Assembly (NCBI RefSeq): GCF_022869785.1
Contig: NZ_CP094997.1
Coordinates: forward strand, 434,001-498,000
Reading direction: 5' to 3'
Source of the DNA: Dyadobacter chenwenxiniae
GTDB lineage: Bacteria > Bacteroidota > Bacteroidia > Cytophagales > Spirosomataceae
Length of the DNA stretch: 64,000 nucleotides
In this document: positions 1 through 9,318 of the stretch, one piece after another
Layout: each line of letters begins with the position of its first letter
How positions within the stretch are numbered: the stretch's first letter is position 1
Translations under genes and position numbers: made by a program
The notes under the pieces: model-generated
Seen by the model: only the letters and a program-made list of their open reading frames with translations
The model's database searches: none
Told to the model about the DNA's origin: nothing

Positions 1-387
1 GTCCTTTGCGCCTAGTCGGCTCGGGCTATGGGTTGTTGAAATGCCATCCAACTTATCAATCCGGACATTATATTGCTCTTCTTTGCATTCAATGGTCAGG
101 TCGAAACGCACATATTCGTAGGCAATGCCAGATACTGGCGCGTAACTTGTCAGGATCAGTTTGCCGAGCTGCGGATCTTCAAATGTGACGGCGTTTTCAT
201 AATTGCCAAAAGTTTTGCTTATCCAGTTTTGAGCTTGTTTGAAAATCTCTGATTTAGACTTGTTAGGCTTGCCCGAATCGGAATAAAAAACGTTGTTCTC
301 AGCGTCCAGCGGAAGCAAGCCCGTTTGTGAATAGCCTTTTTGGCAGACGAAAAGGAACAGGATTAGGATTAAATGTTTCAAGATCAT
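1..387 (-). CDS. DUF4468 domain protein, C-terminus beyond window
   Basis: The minus strand is open from an ATG at 387 to base 1 (129 codons), so the gene is cut by the window edge. It begins with a hydrophobic signal peptide (MILKHLILILFLFVC, then a likely cut after YSQ), followed by a region matching my recollection of the DUF4468 fold (FKQAQNWISKTFGNYENAV, then alternating strands). Such proteins are exported and of unknown function in Bacteroidota. It is divergent from the SGNH hydrolase at 496 across about 110 bp. The family call is from memory of the pattern; the signal peptide and open frame are read directly. Confidence 0.75.
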   Translation of the reverse strand, partial: MILKHLILILFLFVCQKGYSQTGLLPLDAENNVFYSDSGKPNKSKSEIFKQAQNWISKTFGNYENAVTFEDPQLGKLILTSYAPVSGIAYEYVRFDLTIECKEEQYNVRIDKLDGISTTHSPSRLGAKD

Positions 388-495
388 TGTGGATGTTTGG
401 AATGATAAAGGTAATAACAAAAGTTTTGGCAGCATGACCGGCGGGCAGTTCGGTCGGAATTAATATCTTCGGCCTGTAACTTATCCTGATCCCAT

Positions 496-1323
496 ATGAA
501 GAAGTATTTGCTGTTTATGATCTTATTTCTGACCTGCCTCGCTTCCGCGCCGCGCAGGATTACGTGGGTGGCTATCGGCGATTCTATCACTTATCTCAAC
601 GATCACAAAGATGAAACGGCAAACCGCGTTACAAAGGGATATTTGACATTGATTTCTGAAAAATATCCGCGTGTGGAATACATTAATAAGGGTTATAATG
701 GCTGGACTTCCATCAACATTGCCGACAAAATTGAAACTCTTGAATTGCAGAAAGCGGATGTTTACACTGTTTTTTTGGGGACTAATGACTGGTGGCAGGG
801 CAAAGAGCTGGGATCCATTGCGGATTATGAGGGAAACACGGGAGCCAGGACCGTCTATGGCGCATACAGGGTCATTACCGAGAAGTTAAAACAGCTGAAC
901 AAAAAGGCAGAAATCATTCTTATAACGCCCATGCAGCGAGGTGATTTTGTTTATATCAACAATCAAAAAAATAATGCATATGGGTCCTATAAGCCCAAAA
1001 ACGGAAAAAACCTCGAAGCATTTGCCAACGCAGTCGTAGAAATCGGCAAGCTTGAAAAAATCCCGGTTGTGGACCTTTTTCACGAAAGTGGTATGACGGT
1101 TGAAAGCATGGTCAATTTCAAAAAGCTAAGAGACCCTGCGAACGGTCATTATAAAAACTACACGTATCCCGACTACACAACCATTCCCTTCGACCCTGAA
1201 AAAGACGAATATCCCTATCCCCCGGAAGCCATCAGTATGACCTACGACGGCCTCCACCCATCCGACAAAGGCTACGCAATCATTGCTGAGATGATCGAGA
1301 AAAAGTGGAAGAGGTTGCGTTGA
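496..1323 (+). CDS. SGNH/GDSL-family hydrolase, exported
   Basis: This 275-residue protein has a signal peptide (residues 1-17) and the blocks of the SGNH hydrolase family. The block I GDSIT puts the nucleophile at Ser30, an NKGYNGWTS segment provides the Gly block, GTNDWW is block III with its Asn, and DGLHPSDKGY near residue 257 supplies the catalytic Asp-x-x-His. Family members are esterases, acyl-hydrolases or carbohydrate deacetylases. The exported location fits removal of ester groups from glycans or lipids, but the substrate cannot be read from the sequence. It stands alone between a divergent gene and a toxin-antitoxin remnant. Confidence 0.88.
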   Translation: MKKYLLFMILFLTCLASAPRRITWVAIGDSITYLNDHKDETANRVTKGYLTLISEKYPRVEYINKGYNGWTSINIADKIETLELQKADVYTVFLGTNDWWQGKELGSIADYEGNTGARTVYGAYRVITEKLKQLNKKAEIILITPMQRGDFVYINNQKNNAYGSYKPKNGKNLEAFANAVVEIGKLEKIPVVDLFHESGMTVESMVNFKKLRDPANGHYKNYTYPDYTTIPFDPEKDEYPYPPEAISMTYDGLHPSDKGYAIIAEMIEKKWKRLR

Positions 1324-1384
1324 TGCAGGGAGAAGAAAATTATGGATTATTGGATATATTTGAGTCAAGAAAACACTCAAAATT

Positions 1385-1600
1385 ATGCTTACTGTAATAG
1401 AAGGCACTTATGAAAACGGACAGGTAATCCTTGATCATAAACCGAAAGTGGAGAACAAAACAAAAGTCGTGGTCATATTCGAAGAAATCGAGATACCAGC
1501 AGAAATAAATGCAAAACGCCCCTTTGGTATTTCAAATGGAAGCATCACACTTAGTCCGGACTTTGACGAACCCCTGGACGATTTAAAAGACTATATGTAA
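1385..1600 (+). CDS. Antitoxin-like small protein (partner of broken PIN toxin)
   Basis: A 71-residue protein with an N-terminal beta-rich start (TVIEGTYENGQVIL) like small antitoxins of the DUF104/AF2212-like type, and an acidic C-terminus (DFDEPLDDLKDYM) of the kind that binds a VapC/PIN toxin. Its stop codon directly abuts the ATG at 1601 of a decayed PIN toxin, which is the usual antitoxin-toxin order. A TATATTTG at 1355-1362 matches the Bacteroidota -7 box, although no good -33 box sits at the expected distance. The antitoxin frame is intact although its toxin is not. The family name is tentative; the pairing is the strongest evidence. Confidence 0.7.
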   Translation: MLTVIEGTYENGQVILDHKPKVENKTKVVVIFEEIEIPAEINAKRPFGISNGSITLSPDFDEPLDDLKDYM

Positions 1601-1828
1601 ATGAAGGTTTTATTGGATACACACGCCCTGCATAAGAAGTGCAGGAATCGACATTCTTCCTATTCGCGACAATCATCTTTTAGCATACCAGAATCTTTCC
1701 ATGCATGTGGAACACCGCGATCCTTTTGATCGCCTGATCATATCAACCGCGATTTCAGAAAAGCGGCCATTATAAGTGCAGACCAGCATTTCAAGCGTTA
1801 TCGAGATCTGGTGGAAATTCTTTGGTAA
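1601..1828 (+). pseudogene. Decayed VapC-like PIN toxin
   Basis: The ATG at 1601 starts with MKVLLDTHAL, the typical N-terminus of PIN-domain toxins with the first catalytic Asp. The next codons jump directly to the typical C-terminal third (a frame reading GIDILPIRDNHLLAYQNL, then EHRDPFDRLIISTA, then ISADQHFKRYRDLVEILW and a stop at 1826-1828). About 60-80 central residues are missing and the remaining parts lie in different frames, so at least one deletion and one or two indels have occurred. No functional ribonuclease can be made. The antitoxin just upstream is intact. Confidence 0.75.
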
Positions 1829-1932
1829 GGACGAAATATTGCCATTTCGCGGAACAAGCCAGCTAGTTCCAGCTGTTACCCTTACATACCACATTTTTTA
1901 TTCTTCAAATGGGCATTGGGTAAAAATTAACT

Positions 1933-1940
1933 TACCTTTG
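1933..1940 (+). promoter_or_regulatory. Candidate promoter -7 box of purL
   Basis: TACCTTTG is a perfect TAnnTTTG box, 18 bp before the purL ATG. A TTG lies 14 bp upstream (1916-1918), shorter than the usual 17-20 bp spacing, so the -33 part is uncertain. Confidence 0.45.
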
Positions 1941-1957
1941 CGCCATAATTCGATACC

Positions 1958-4900
1958 ATGATCTACTTTTTTGCAGACGAACAGAACACTGTTTTTGCGG
2001 TCCAGATAGAACGAACGCTAACAGAATCAGATACTTCCAAATTGAGCTGGCTTTTTGGCGGCGCGGAACTCCGGGATGAAACCGTCATCACGGAGTTTTT
2101 TGTTGGGCCCCGGGCGGCTATGATCACGCCATGGAGCACCAATGCCGTTGAGATAACCCAAAATATGGACGTTCAAGGCATTATCCGTATTGAAGAGTTC
2201 AGGAAAGTAGGGGAGGATTTCAAGGATTTTGACCCCATGCTTTCCCAGAAATACGGTGAGCTCAATCAGGAAATTTACACAATCAGCATTCAGCCGGAAT
2301 CTATTCTGGAAGTTGCTGACATTGCAGCATATAACAAGCAGGAAGGCCTTTCGCTGAGCGATGAGGAGGTTGACTACTTAAATAAGCTGGCAGAAAAACT
2401 AAACCGTAAGTTAACGGATTCAGAGGTTTTTGGCTTTTCACAAGTAAACTCCGAACATTGCCGCCACAAGATTTTTCAACGGCACATTTGTTATCGACGG
2501 CGAAGAGCAGCCGGTTTCATTGTTCAAGCTGATCCGCAAAACGTCTGAACGAATCCGAATTCGATCGTCTCTGCCTATAAGGATAATGTCGCTTTTGTCA
2601 AAGGACCGGTTGTACAACAATTTGCGCCAAAAAGACCGGATGTCCCTGAATACTATGAGATTAAAGACTTTCAATCTGTTCTTTCATTAAAAGCAGAAAC
2701 CCATAACTTTCCCACAACCGTGGAGCCGTTTAACGGCGCTGCAACGGGTTCTGGCGGTGAAATCCGCGACAGGCTTGCAGGCGGACAAGGCTCGTTGCCG
2801 CTGGCAGGAACGGCTGTTTACATGACGGCACTTTCCCGTTTGGAGGAAAATCGTCCCTGGGAAAAAGGTGTTGAAGAAAGAAAATGGCTTTATCAGACAC
2901 CAATGGATATCCTGATCAAGGCATCTAATGGCGCCACTGATTTCGGGAATAAATTTGGCCAACCATTGATTACCGGCTCGGTTCTGACATTTGAGCATGA
3001 GGAACTAGGCAGGAAATTGGGCTATGATAAAGTGATTATGCAAGCCGGAGGCATAGGTTACGGCATCGCGGACCAGGCAAAAAAATCCAAACCCGAAATC
3101 GGCGACCAGATTGTGGTGATGGGTGGCGAAAATTACCGGATCGGAATGGGCGGCGCGGCAGTTTCTTCTGCGGACACCGGCGCATTCGGTTCCGGAATTG
3201 AGTTGAATGCGATCCAGCGTTCCAACCCGGAAATGCAAAAGCGAGTGGCGAACGCAGTGCGCGGTATGGTGGAAAGCGGTAACAATACAATTGTGTCAAT
3301 CCACGACCATGGCGCGGGCGGACATTTAAACTGCCTCTCTGAGCTTGTTGAAGAGACGGGTGGAAATATCAACCTGGATAAGCTGCCTGTTGGCGATCCA
3401 ACACTTTCTGCCAAAGAAATCATTGGTAACGAGTCTCAGGAGCGAATGGGGCTGGTGATCAGCAAAGAAAATCTTGAAACACTCAAAAAGATCGCCGACC
3501 GCGAGCGTGCACCGCTGTATCAGGTGGGCGAGGTGACGGGATCGCATCGTTTTACATTTGTATCAGAGACAACCGGCGCCAAGCCGATGGACCTGGAAAT
3601 GGATGATATGTTTGGCAGTTCGCCCAAAACCGTGATGGCCGACAAAACCATACAAAGAAATTACGAACCTGTCACTTATGAGGTCGGCAAGCTTCATGAA
3701 TATTTGGAGCAAATGCTGCAACTGGAAGCGGTTGCAAGTAAGGATTGGCTGACGAATAAAGTAGATCGTTGTGTTGGCGGACATGTGGCTAAACAGCAAT
3801 GCGCCGGCCCATTGCAATTGCCACTGAACAATGTTGGCGTAATGGCGCTTGATTTTCAGGGCAAAGACGGCATCGCTACTTCAATAGGCCACGCGCCGCT
3901 TTCGGCTTTGATCGACCCGGCTGCCGGTAGCCGGAATGCCATTGCAGAGGCGCTCTCCAACATTGTTTGGGCTCCACTAAAAGATGGCCTGACCAGTGTT
4001 TCGCTTTCTGCGAACTGGATGTGGGCTTGTAAAAATGAAGGTGAAGATGCGCGTTTATACAAAGCTGTAAAGGCCTGCTCGGAATTTGCGATCAGTCTGG
4101 GAATCAACATTCCAACGGGCAAAGATTCGCTTTCGATGAAGCAGAAATACAAAAACGACGAAGTAATCGCGCCGGGAACGGTAATCATCTCCGCGGCCGG
4201 ACATTGTGACGACATTACCGCCGTTATAGAACCGGTTTTGAAGAAAACGGGCGGTTCAATTTATTATATCAATCTTTCAGGGGACACCTATAAGCTGGGC
4301 GGCTCTTCATTTGCTCAGATATTAAACAAAATTGGCAACCAAACTCCTGATATTCAGGATGCTGATAAGTTCAAAACAGCATTCAACGCCATTCAGGAAT
4401 TAATCAAAACCGGAAAAATACAGGCGGGTCACGACATCGGCAGCGGCGGACTGATCACGACACTGCTTGAGATGTGCTTTGCAGACCGCGACCTGGGCGC
4501 TTCTGTTGATCTTTCATCACTGGGTGAAGAGGATATTATCCAGAAGCTTTTTGCTGAAAACATAGGCATCGTTTTCCAGGCGGACGATTCGGTAGAGGCG
4601 TCGCTACAAGCATGGGGTGTTCATTTTCATAAGCTGGGAGCCGTTAATATGGCTTCCACGCTGACGGTAAAGGATGCAACCGGTAAATGGGATTTTGATA
4701 TTGAAACACTGCGTGATGTCTGGTTTAAAACTTCCTTTTTACTGGATAAAAAGCAAACGAAACCAGAGCTTGCCCAAGAGCGTTTTGACCACTATAAAAA
4801 TCATTTGCTCCGTTACAAATTCCCTGCGCAATTCGATGGCAGAAAGCCGGTAATCAGTGAATCCAAGCCAAGACCAAAGGCCGCAGTGCTCCGCGAGAAA

Positions 4901-5617
4901 GGCAGTAATTCGGAAAGAGAATTGGCTAATGCGATGTATCTGGCTGGTTTTGATGTGAAAGACGTTCACATGACGGACCTTATTTCCGGTCGCGAGACAT
5001 TGGAAGACATTCAGTTCATCGGCGCAGTAGGAGGGTTTTCCAACTCCGACGTCCTGGGTTCAGCGAAGGGTTGGGCAGGCGCTTTCCTTTACAATGAAAA
5101 GGCTAAAATCGCACTGGAAAATTTCTTCAAGCGTGAGGATACATTGTCTGTTGGCGTTTGCAACGGTTGCCAGCTGTTTATCGAGCTTGGGCTGATCAAC
5201 GAAAACCACGAGCAAAAGCCAAAAATGCTTCACAACGCAAGCGGCAAGCATGAAAGTATTTTCACCTCGCTAACTATTCAACCAAATAAATCTGTAATGC
5301 TTTCCACATTGGCGGGCAGCACACTGGGCGTATGGGTGTCGCACGGAGAAGGCCGTTTTGATTTCCCTTATTCCGAAGATCAATACAATATTGTGGCCAA
5401 ATACGCCTACCAAACCTATCCAGCCAGTCCGAACGGCTCTGCATTCAACACAGCCATGCTCTGCGATGAAACCGGTCGTCACCTTGTTATGATGCCGCAC
5501 ATAGAAAGATCCCTCTTTCAATGGCATTGGGCTAATTATCCGGAAGGCAGAAAAGATGAGGTGAGTCCGTGGCTAGAAGCATTTGTGAATGCGAGGGAGT
5601 GGATTGAGCGTTTGTAA
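1958..5617 (+). CDS. purL: Phosphoribosylformylglycinamidine synthase, with two compensating indels
   Basis: This is the long single-chain PurL (about 1,219 residues) that makes FGAM from FGAR, glutamine and ATP in purine synthesis. Visible blocks include the FSQVNSEHCRHKIF region, the AETHNFPTTVEPFNGAATG substrate block, DHGAGGH, and a C-terminal glutaminase domain with the nucleophile Cys in GVCNGCQLF and His/Glu in MMPHIERS. As given, the frame is broken twice: one extra T in the run at 2470-2474 and one missing base near 2545-2549, with a TGA at 2546-2548 in the unshifted frame. Correcting both restores a normal sequence (NGTFVIDGEEQPVSLFKLIR, then SE(A)NPNSIVSAY). Both flanking parts are in the same frame. 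Because PurL is normally needed for growth without purines, sequencing error is the simplest explanation. Confidence 0.93.
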
Positions 5618-5698
5618 TCCTGCGTTGGGATATGGATTTCGCCTGAGAGCATTCTTTTTTCCGTATGTCAGTCCAGTCAGGCACGGTTAATATTTTAG

Positions 5699-5724
5699 GG
5701 CCAGGATTTATCCTGGCCTTTTTT
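5699..5724 (+). terminator. Intrinsic terminator of purL
   Basis: A perfect 8-bp stem GGCCAGGA / TCCTGGCC with a TTTA loop is followed by six T. It lies about 80 bp after the purL stop on the same strand. Confidence 0.88.
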
Positions 5725-5796
5725 GTTGTCGGGGAATCAGCATTTGTCTTCGGCCTTGTGAAATTAATGGCGAAACAGTGTGAACCTTTAACTGAC

Positions 5797-6270
5797 CTAT
5801 TTCTGCCCGCCCTTCCTCACATACACTTCCAAAATCTGCTGATCAATGCCCAGGCTATCGATCTTCTCCACGCCACTCTGAATGAGTGTGTCGCCTTTAA
5901 GCAGCAGTTTGAAATGGAAATCGCGGTTTTCCCAATCCCGGTAGTTGCAATATTGAAGATGTTCCGAATAGTCCTCGCCTTCTAATGTGTAAGTGCCGCC
6001 ACCTGCGTCGAAAACTGCCGAGTCACCTTTTCCCTGGTTGATATCGTGTTTCATGAATGTAAAATGCGACGCGGTAAACATCTTGATCATTTCCTGATCT
6101 TTCACCGGGAAGGTAACAAGTGTGTCGCTTTTGGTTATTACTTTGCTGGACGAGAGCGCCCATGTTCCGATGATGGATGGCGAAGTGGACGTTTCAGCGT
6201 TATCGTTCTTATTGCCGGTGCATGCGGCAATAACTGTCATCACTGCAAAGGCGTAGATTTTTGATCTCAT
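5797..6270 (-). CDS. Lipocalin-like lipoprotein, unknown function
   Basis: The likely start at 6270 gives MRSKIYAFAVMTVIAAC, a lipoprotein signal peptide with a lipobox ending in Cys17; an in-frame ATG at 6285 is an alternative. The mature part (about 140 residues) begins SIIGTWALSSSKVI and alternates short strands, resembling lipocalin-like or DUF4488-type lipoproteins of Bacteroidota. No catalytic motif is visible. A longer open frame extends upstream to 6639 but runs into the divergent gene and is unlikely to be coding. It is divergent from the DUF6152 gene at 6343. Confidence 0.8.
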   Translation of the reverse strand: MRSKIYAFAVMTVIAACTGNKNDNAETSTSPSIIGTWALSSSKVITKSDTLVTFPVKDQEMIKMFTASHFTFMKHDINQGKGDSAVFDAGGGTYTLEGEDYSEHLQYCNYRDWENRDFHFKLLLKGDTLIQSGVEKIDSLGIDQQILEVYVRKGGQK

Positions 6271-6342
6271 TGTAGATTTTAGCATTGAGGTGGATTTTGC
6301 TTTCAAGTTAATGGATAATTTCTTTAACTTTAAATACACTAA

Positions 6343-6708
6343 ATGCAACATTTTATGAAGCAGACTAAAAACATCTATCTGGCATTGGCAGTATTGCTGT
6401 GCGCATCTTTCACAATGATGCATCACGGCTGGGCGGATTACGATCAGACCAAGCCGCAGGATTTCACAACAAAGATTGAAGAATCTATCTATGAGAATCC
6501 GCATGTGCTGGCAAAAGTGAAATACAATAAGGAAATGTACACGGTTTTCCTGGCACCCACCAGCCGCATGACCGATCGCGGCCTTACAGGTGATATGATC
6601 AAAAAAGGCACCGAAGTAAGATTGGTCGCTTATCCACATAAGACCGAGAAAGGCGAAATGCGCGCCGAAAGAATCTTTGTGGATGGCAAAAAGTTCGAAC
6701 TCCGCTAA
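6343..6708 (+). CDS. DUF6152-like exported protein
   Basis: A 121-residue protein with an N-terminal signal peptide (cut near SFT/MMHHG), then MHHGWADYD, typical of the small copper-site-like DUF6152 family, and a short beta-domain ending in a basic stretch. An in-frame ATG at 6355 (MKQTKNIYL) would give a more standard signal peptide and may be the true start. The next gene, a DUF6644-type membrane protein, starts 2 bp after the stop, so the two are probably co-transcribed; this pairing is one I recall from other genomes. The function is unknown. Confidence 0.8.
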   Translation: MQHFMKQTKNIYLALAVLLCASFTMMHHGWADYDQTKPQDFTTKIEESIYENPHVLAKVKYNKEMYTVFLAPTSRMTDRGLTGDMIKKGTEVRLVAYPHKTEKGEMRAERIFVDGKKFELR

Positions 6709-6710
6709 TA

Positions 6711-7181
6711 GTGCTTGAATTGCTCGACTGGCTCGAAAAAACCGCGTGGGCGGTAGAAATTCGTCAATCGTTGTGGCTATACCCGGCGCTGGAAATTGTC
6801 CATATTCTGGGTATAGTCATGCTGGTTGGCCCCGCATTTATGTTTGATCTCAGGTTACTGGGTTTCTCTAAAAACATCCCTTTTGCAAGTCTGGCAGCAC
6901 ATTTGCTGCCGTGGTCAAGAAGGTCGCTGCTCCTGATTATTCCTTCTGGTGCGCTCCTTTTTATAACCAATGCCAATGCGCTGGGCGTCGATCCCACTTT
7001 TTGGACGAAAATGAGCTTGATAGGCGTTGCAGCCATCAATGTGTTCGTTTTTCACCGGTTTATTTTTACATCAAACTTAAACCCCGATGGTGACCTCCCG
7101 TTTCAGGCCAGAATCAGTGGCTGCGTTTCAATTGTTGTCTGGATCGCCGTCATTGCATGCGGTCGTTTGCTAGCTTATTGA
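6711..7181 (+). CDS. DUF6644-like integral membrane protein
   Basis: A 156-residue protein with four or five hydrophobic segments (around residues 22-45, 68-84, 98-114 and 133-154) and an early PALEIVHILG segment with a conserved His, as in DUF6644. It starts with GTG two bases after the stop of the DUF6152 gene, which implies translational coupling. It may act with that exported protein in the membrane, perhaps in metal or redox handling, but nothing in the sequence shows the activity. Confidence 0.8.
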   Translation: MLELLDWLEKTAWAVEIRQSLWLYPALEIVHILGIVMLVGPAFMFDLRLLGFSKNIPFASLAAHLLPWSRRSLLLIIPSGALLFITNANALGVDPTFWTKMSLIGVAAINVFVFHRFIFTSNLNPDGDLPFQARISGCVSIVVWIAVIACGRLLAY

Positions 7182-7272
7182 TCAAAATTTAAACCAATTT
7201 TCGTCCGGCGTTGGTTGCAAGCATATTCTTGCCGATATTTAGTGTGTAAAATTAGTTTACATATAAAACGTC

Positions 7273-7974
7273 ATGACCATTAAATTGCTTCTACAATGTT
7301 CCGGGATGATGGTTTTCTTATTGCTCCTTTCCTGCGATGACAAGCCAGCTGAGGTTGTAAAAGCGAAGGTTAACAAAGAAAAGGTCTTAGCCGCATTGCT
7401 GGCTTCGGGTAGAAATTGGCGTTTTGAGGAGATTTCGATTGAAAGACAAGGGGTTAAGACGGTTGAAAACCTGGCTGAGACTTCCAAACTGATCACAGTA
7501 GAAACCCGCATCAACGTAACCCCGAATGTTGGTTTCCGATTTGAAAGTTACGCGAACAATGTTACCAGGCTTGACGAGATTATCAGCACGGGCCCTTTTG
7601 GAAAGATTCCTTATGGTGCTAAATCGCTGAGTGAGACCGGTATGGGCTTAACAACGGATGGAACCTGGGTCTGGGATGATGCAGCGCAAACCGTATTTAT
7701 AACTTCCACCTCTTCTATGGTGGGAATCGTCTCGGAGATGTCTGAAAACGGTTGGAAGCCTGAAAAAGGATATCTGGATAATACAATGCTGCCACTTTTC
7801 GAAACGGCGGGTGAAGCGCAGTCAGCCGGTGTTCCCGAGCGCATCCGGATTATATTTGAAGAAAACGACGCGAAGATCGGAAAGATAACCTATGGTATAA
7901 CGCTCAGAGCGGCCTGGATTACCAGACTGGTTTCGGGCAACAGCAGGCAGCAGTTCTATGACGTGGTTTATTAA
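7273..7974 (+). CDS. Lipoprotein of unknown function
   Basis: A 233-residue protein. Residues 1-21 form a lipoprotein signal (FLLLLSC lipobox, Cys21), followed by a charged linker and a mixed alpha/beta domain containing ETRINVTPNVGFRFES and TTDGTWVWDDAAQTVF. I do not recognise the family. The stop lies 3 bp before the ATG of the first LigT-like gene, so it may be co-transcribed with it, though a lipoprotein and a cytosolic phosphoesterase have no obvious shared role. Confidence 0.75.
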   Translation: MTIKLLLQCSGMMVFLLLLSCDDKPAEVVKAKVNKEKVLAALLASGRNWRFEEISIERQGVKTVENLAETSKLITVETRINVTPNVGFRFESYANNVTRLDEIISTGPFGKIPYGAKSLSETGMGLTTDGTWVWDDAAQTVFITSTSSMVGIVSEMSENGWKPEKGYLDNTMLPLFETAGEAQSAGVPERIRIIFEENDAKIGKITYGITLRAAWITRLVSGNSRQQFYDVVY

Positions 7975-7977
7975 TGG

Positions 7978-8592
7978 ATGAAAAGTAAAACATTATCTGT
8001 CTACACACTTGCAATAAGTCCCGACGATCGCATTATCGGGCTGGTCACAGAGCTCAAAAAGCGATTGGAAAAGCATCTTGGGCGAAATTATGGCAGTGTG
8101 AATTCGCTTGCGCATGTGACATTGATCCTGTTTGTTGCCTATGAAGATGATTATCCTGTCATCCTGGACGAATTCAAGAGAGTGCTTGCAGGAATTGCAC
8201 CTCTGGAAATAGGGTTCTCCGGTTTCGGCGATTTCTCTAAAAGCCATCCATGCACATTCTTTGTCAAACCGGATGATTCTTCAAAAGATGAAATCGTTGC
8301 ATGCTGCCAAACCATAGGTTTAAATTTCCATAAGTTTATAAAACAAAGATTCACAGACCGTTGGGACATAAAAGGCCGGGTCCAACCACACATGACCATA
8401 GGCCGAGACCTTATCTTTGAAGAAATAAGTCTTTCCTATTCCTTGTTTACGGAAGATTTCAATGAGCACTTTACATGCAATTCATTTGTTATTCGAAAAT
8501 TCAATCCTGGAAAAGGGCAATACGAAATTATCGACACCATACCATTGTTGGGAAATGAATATATGGTAGGCCAGCAAATGCGGCTTTTTTAA
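7978..8592 (+). CDS. 2'-5' RNA ligase / LigT-like phosphoesterase, copy 1
   Basis: A 204-residue cytosolic protein with the two H-x-T/S-hydrophobic motifs of the 2H phosphoesterase superfamily: HVTL (near residue 43) and HMTI (near residue 138). The family folds as two lobes with one motif in each and acts on 2'-5' or cyclic phosphodiester bonds in RNA or nucleotides. The next gene is a paralogue of nearly the same length with motifs in the same places. The substrate is not known. Confidence 0.85.
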   Translation: MKSKTLSVYTLAISPDDRIIGLVTELKKRLEKHLGRNYGSVNSLAHVTLILFVAYEDDYPVILDEFKRVLAGIAPLEIGFSGFGDFSKSHPCTFFVKPDDSSKDEIVACCQTIGLNFHKFIKQRFTDRWDIKGRVQPHMTIGRDLIFEEISLSYSLFTEDFNEHFTCNSFVIRKFNPGKGQYEIIDTIPLLGNEYMVGQQMRLF

Positions 8593-8622
8593 CAACCGAT
8601 CCTAACGACTAATAACAAATAC

Positions 8623-9219
8623 GTGGAGCAATATTCCTTAGCCATCATGCCCGGCGCGCCAATATCTCTCGAAGTGGCCGGGATGAAACAGCAATTGCGG
8701 GCCGCCATTGGCAAAAGTTACGGCAGCGCCAATGCGGAGGCGCACATTTCTTTGGATGGATTCGAGGCAGATGAAAATGACTTTCCATACATTCTGGCCG
8801 AATATCGTCGGATCGTTTTTGAATTAACACCTTTTGAAATCAGCTTTTCCGGATTTGACGATTTTGATAGGGCTGATTATTCTGCATTTTACATCAAACC
8901 AACAATCGACTCGTCGGCCGAGATCCGGCGCCGTAGTGAGGCTGTGATAAAGGCATTTGATAAGAAACTCAAAAAACAATACATTAAAAAGTGGGCGGAT
9001 GAGTCCAAAAACCCGCATATGTCAATCGGTCGCAGGCTTACGCGAGAATGGATTGCGCTGGCATATTCCACGCTGAGCACATATGAAGCGAGTTTTACAT
9101 GCGATGCATTTGCGATCCGGAAGTTCAATGAAAAACGCCGACAGTATGATGTTGTGGACGTGCTTCCGTTGCTGGGAACCGCCGGGCCGCTCGCTCAGCT
9201 GGATTTGTTTCAACCTTAA
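8623..9219 (+). CDS. 2'-5' RNA ligase / LigT-like phosphoesterase, copy 2
   Basis: A 198-residue paralogue of the previous gene, starting with GTG; this start is chosen because LAIMP aligns with LAISP near the start of copy 1. It keeps the two motifs as HISL and HMSI and shares FxISFSGFDDF, FAIRKFN and the VLPLLG-like tail with copy 1. Both second-position residues are Ser here, which is allowed in 2H enzymes. It lies 30 bp behind copy 1 and is probably co-transcribed with it. Confidence 0.83.
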   Translation: MEQYSLAIMPGAPISLEVAGMKQQLRAAIGKSYGSANAEAHISLDGFEADENDFPYILAEYRRIVFELTPFEISFSGFDDFDRADYSAFYIKPTIDSSAEIRRRSEAVIKAFDKKLKKQYIKKWADESKNPHMSIGRRLTREWIALAYSTLSTYEASFTCDAFAIRKFNEKRRQYDVVDVLPLLGTAGPLAQLDLFQP

Positions 9220-9318
9220 TTTAAAGATAAAAACACTGTTTCCTATCCAATCAATGTGCATAATGGGTATATTGGTCGCTGTTGATGTAATGGATGTTGG
9301 ATAAATTCTTTTGCTGGG

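Noticed and set aside
2546..2548. In-frame TGA in purL read as selenocysteine or recoding.
   Set aside because: The 25 codons before it do not resemble PurL in that frame, while the +1 frame does; two indels explain it fully.
5665..5985. A plus-strand frame of 106 codons after purL.
   Set aside because: It contains the purL terminator and overlaps the end of the convergent lipoprotein gene.
6283..6639. Upstream extension of the lipoprotein gene ending at 5797.
   Set aside because: It runs antisense through the DUF6152 gene, and a good lipoprotein signal starts at 6270.
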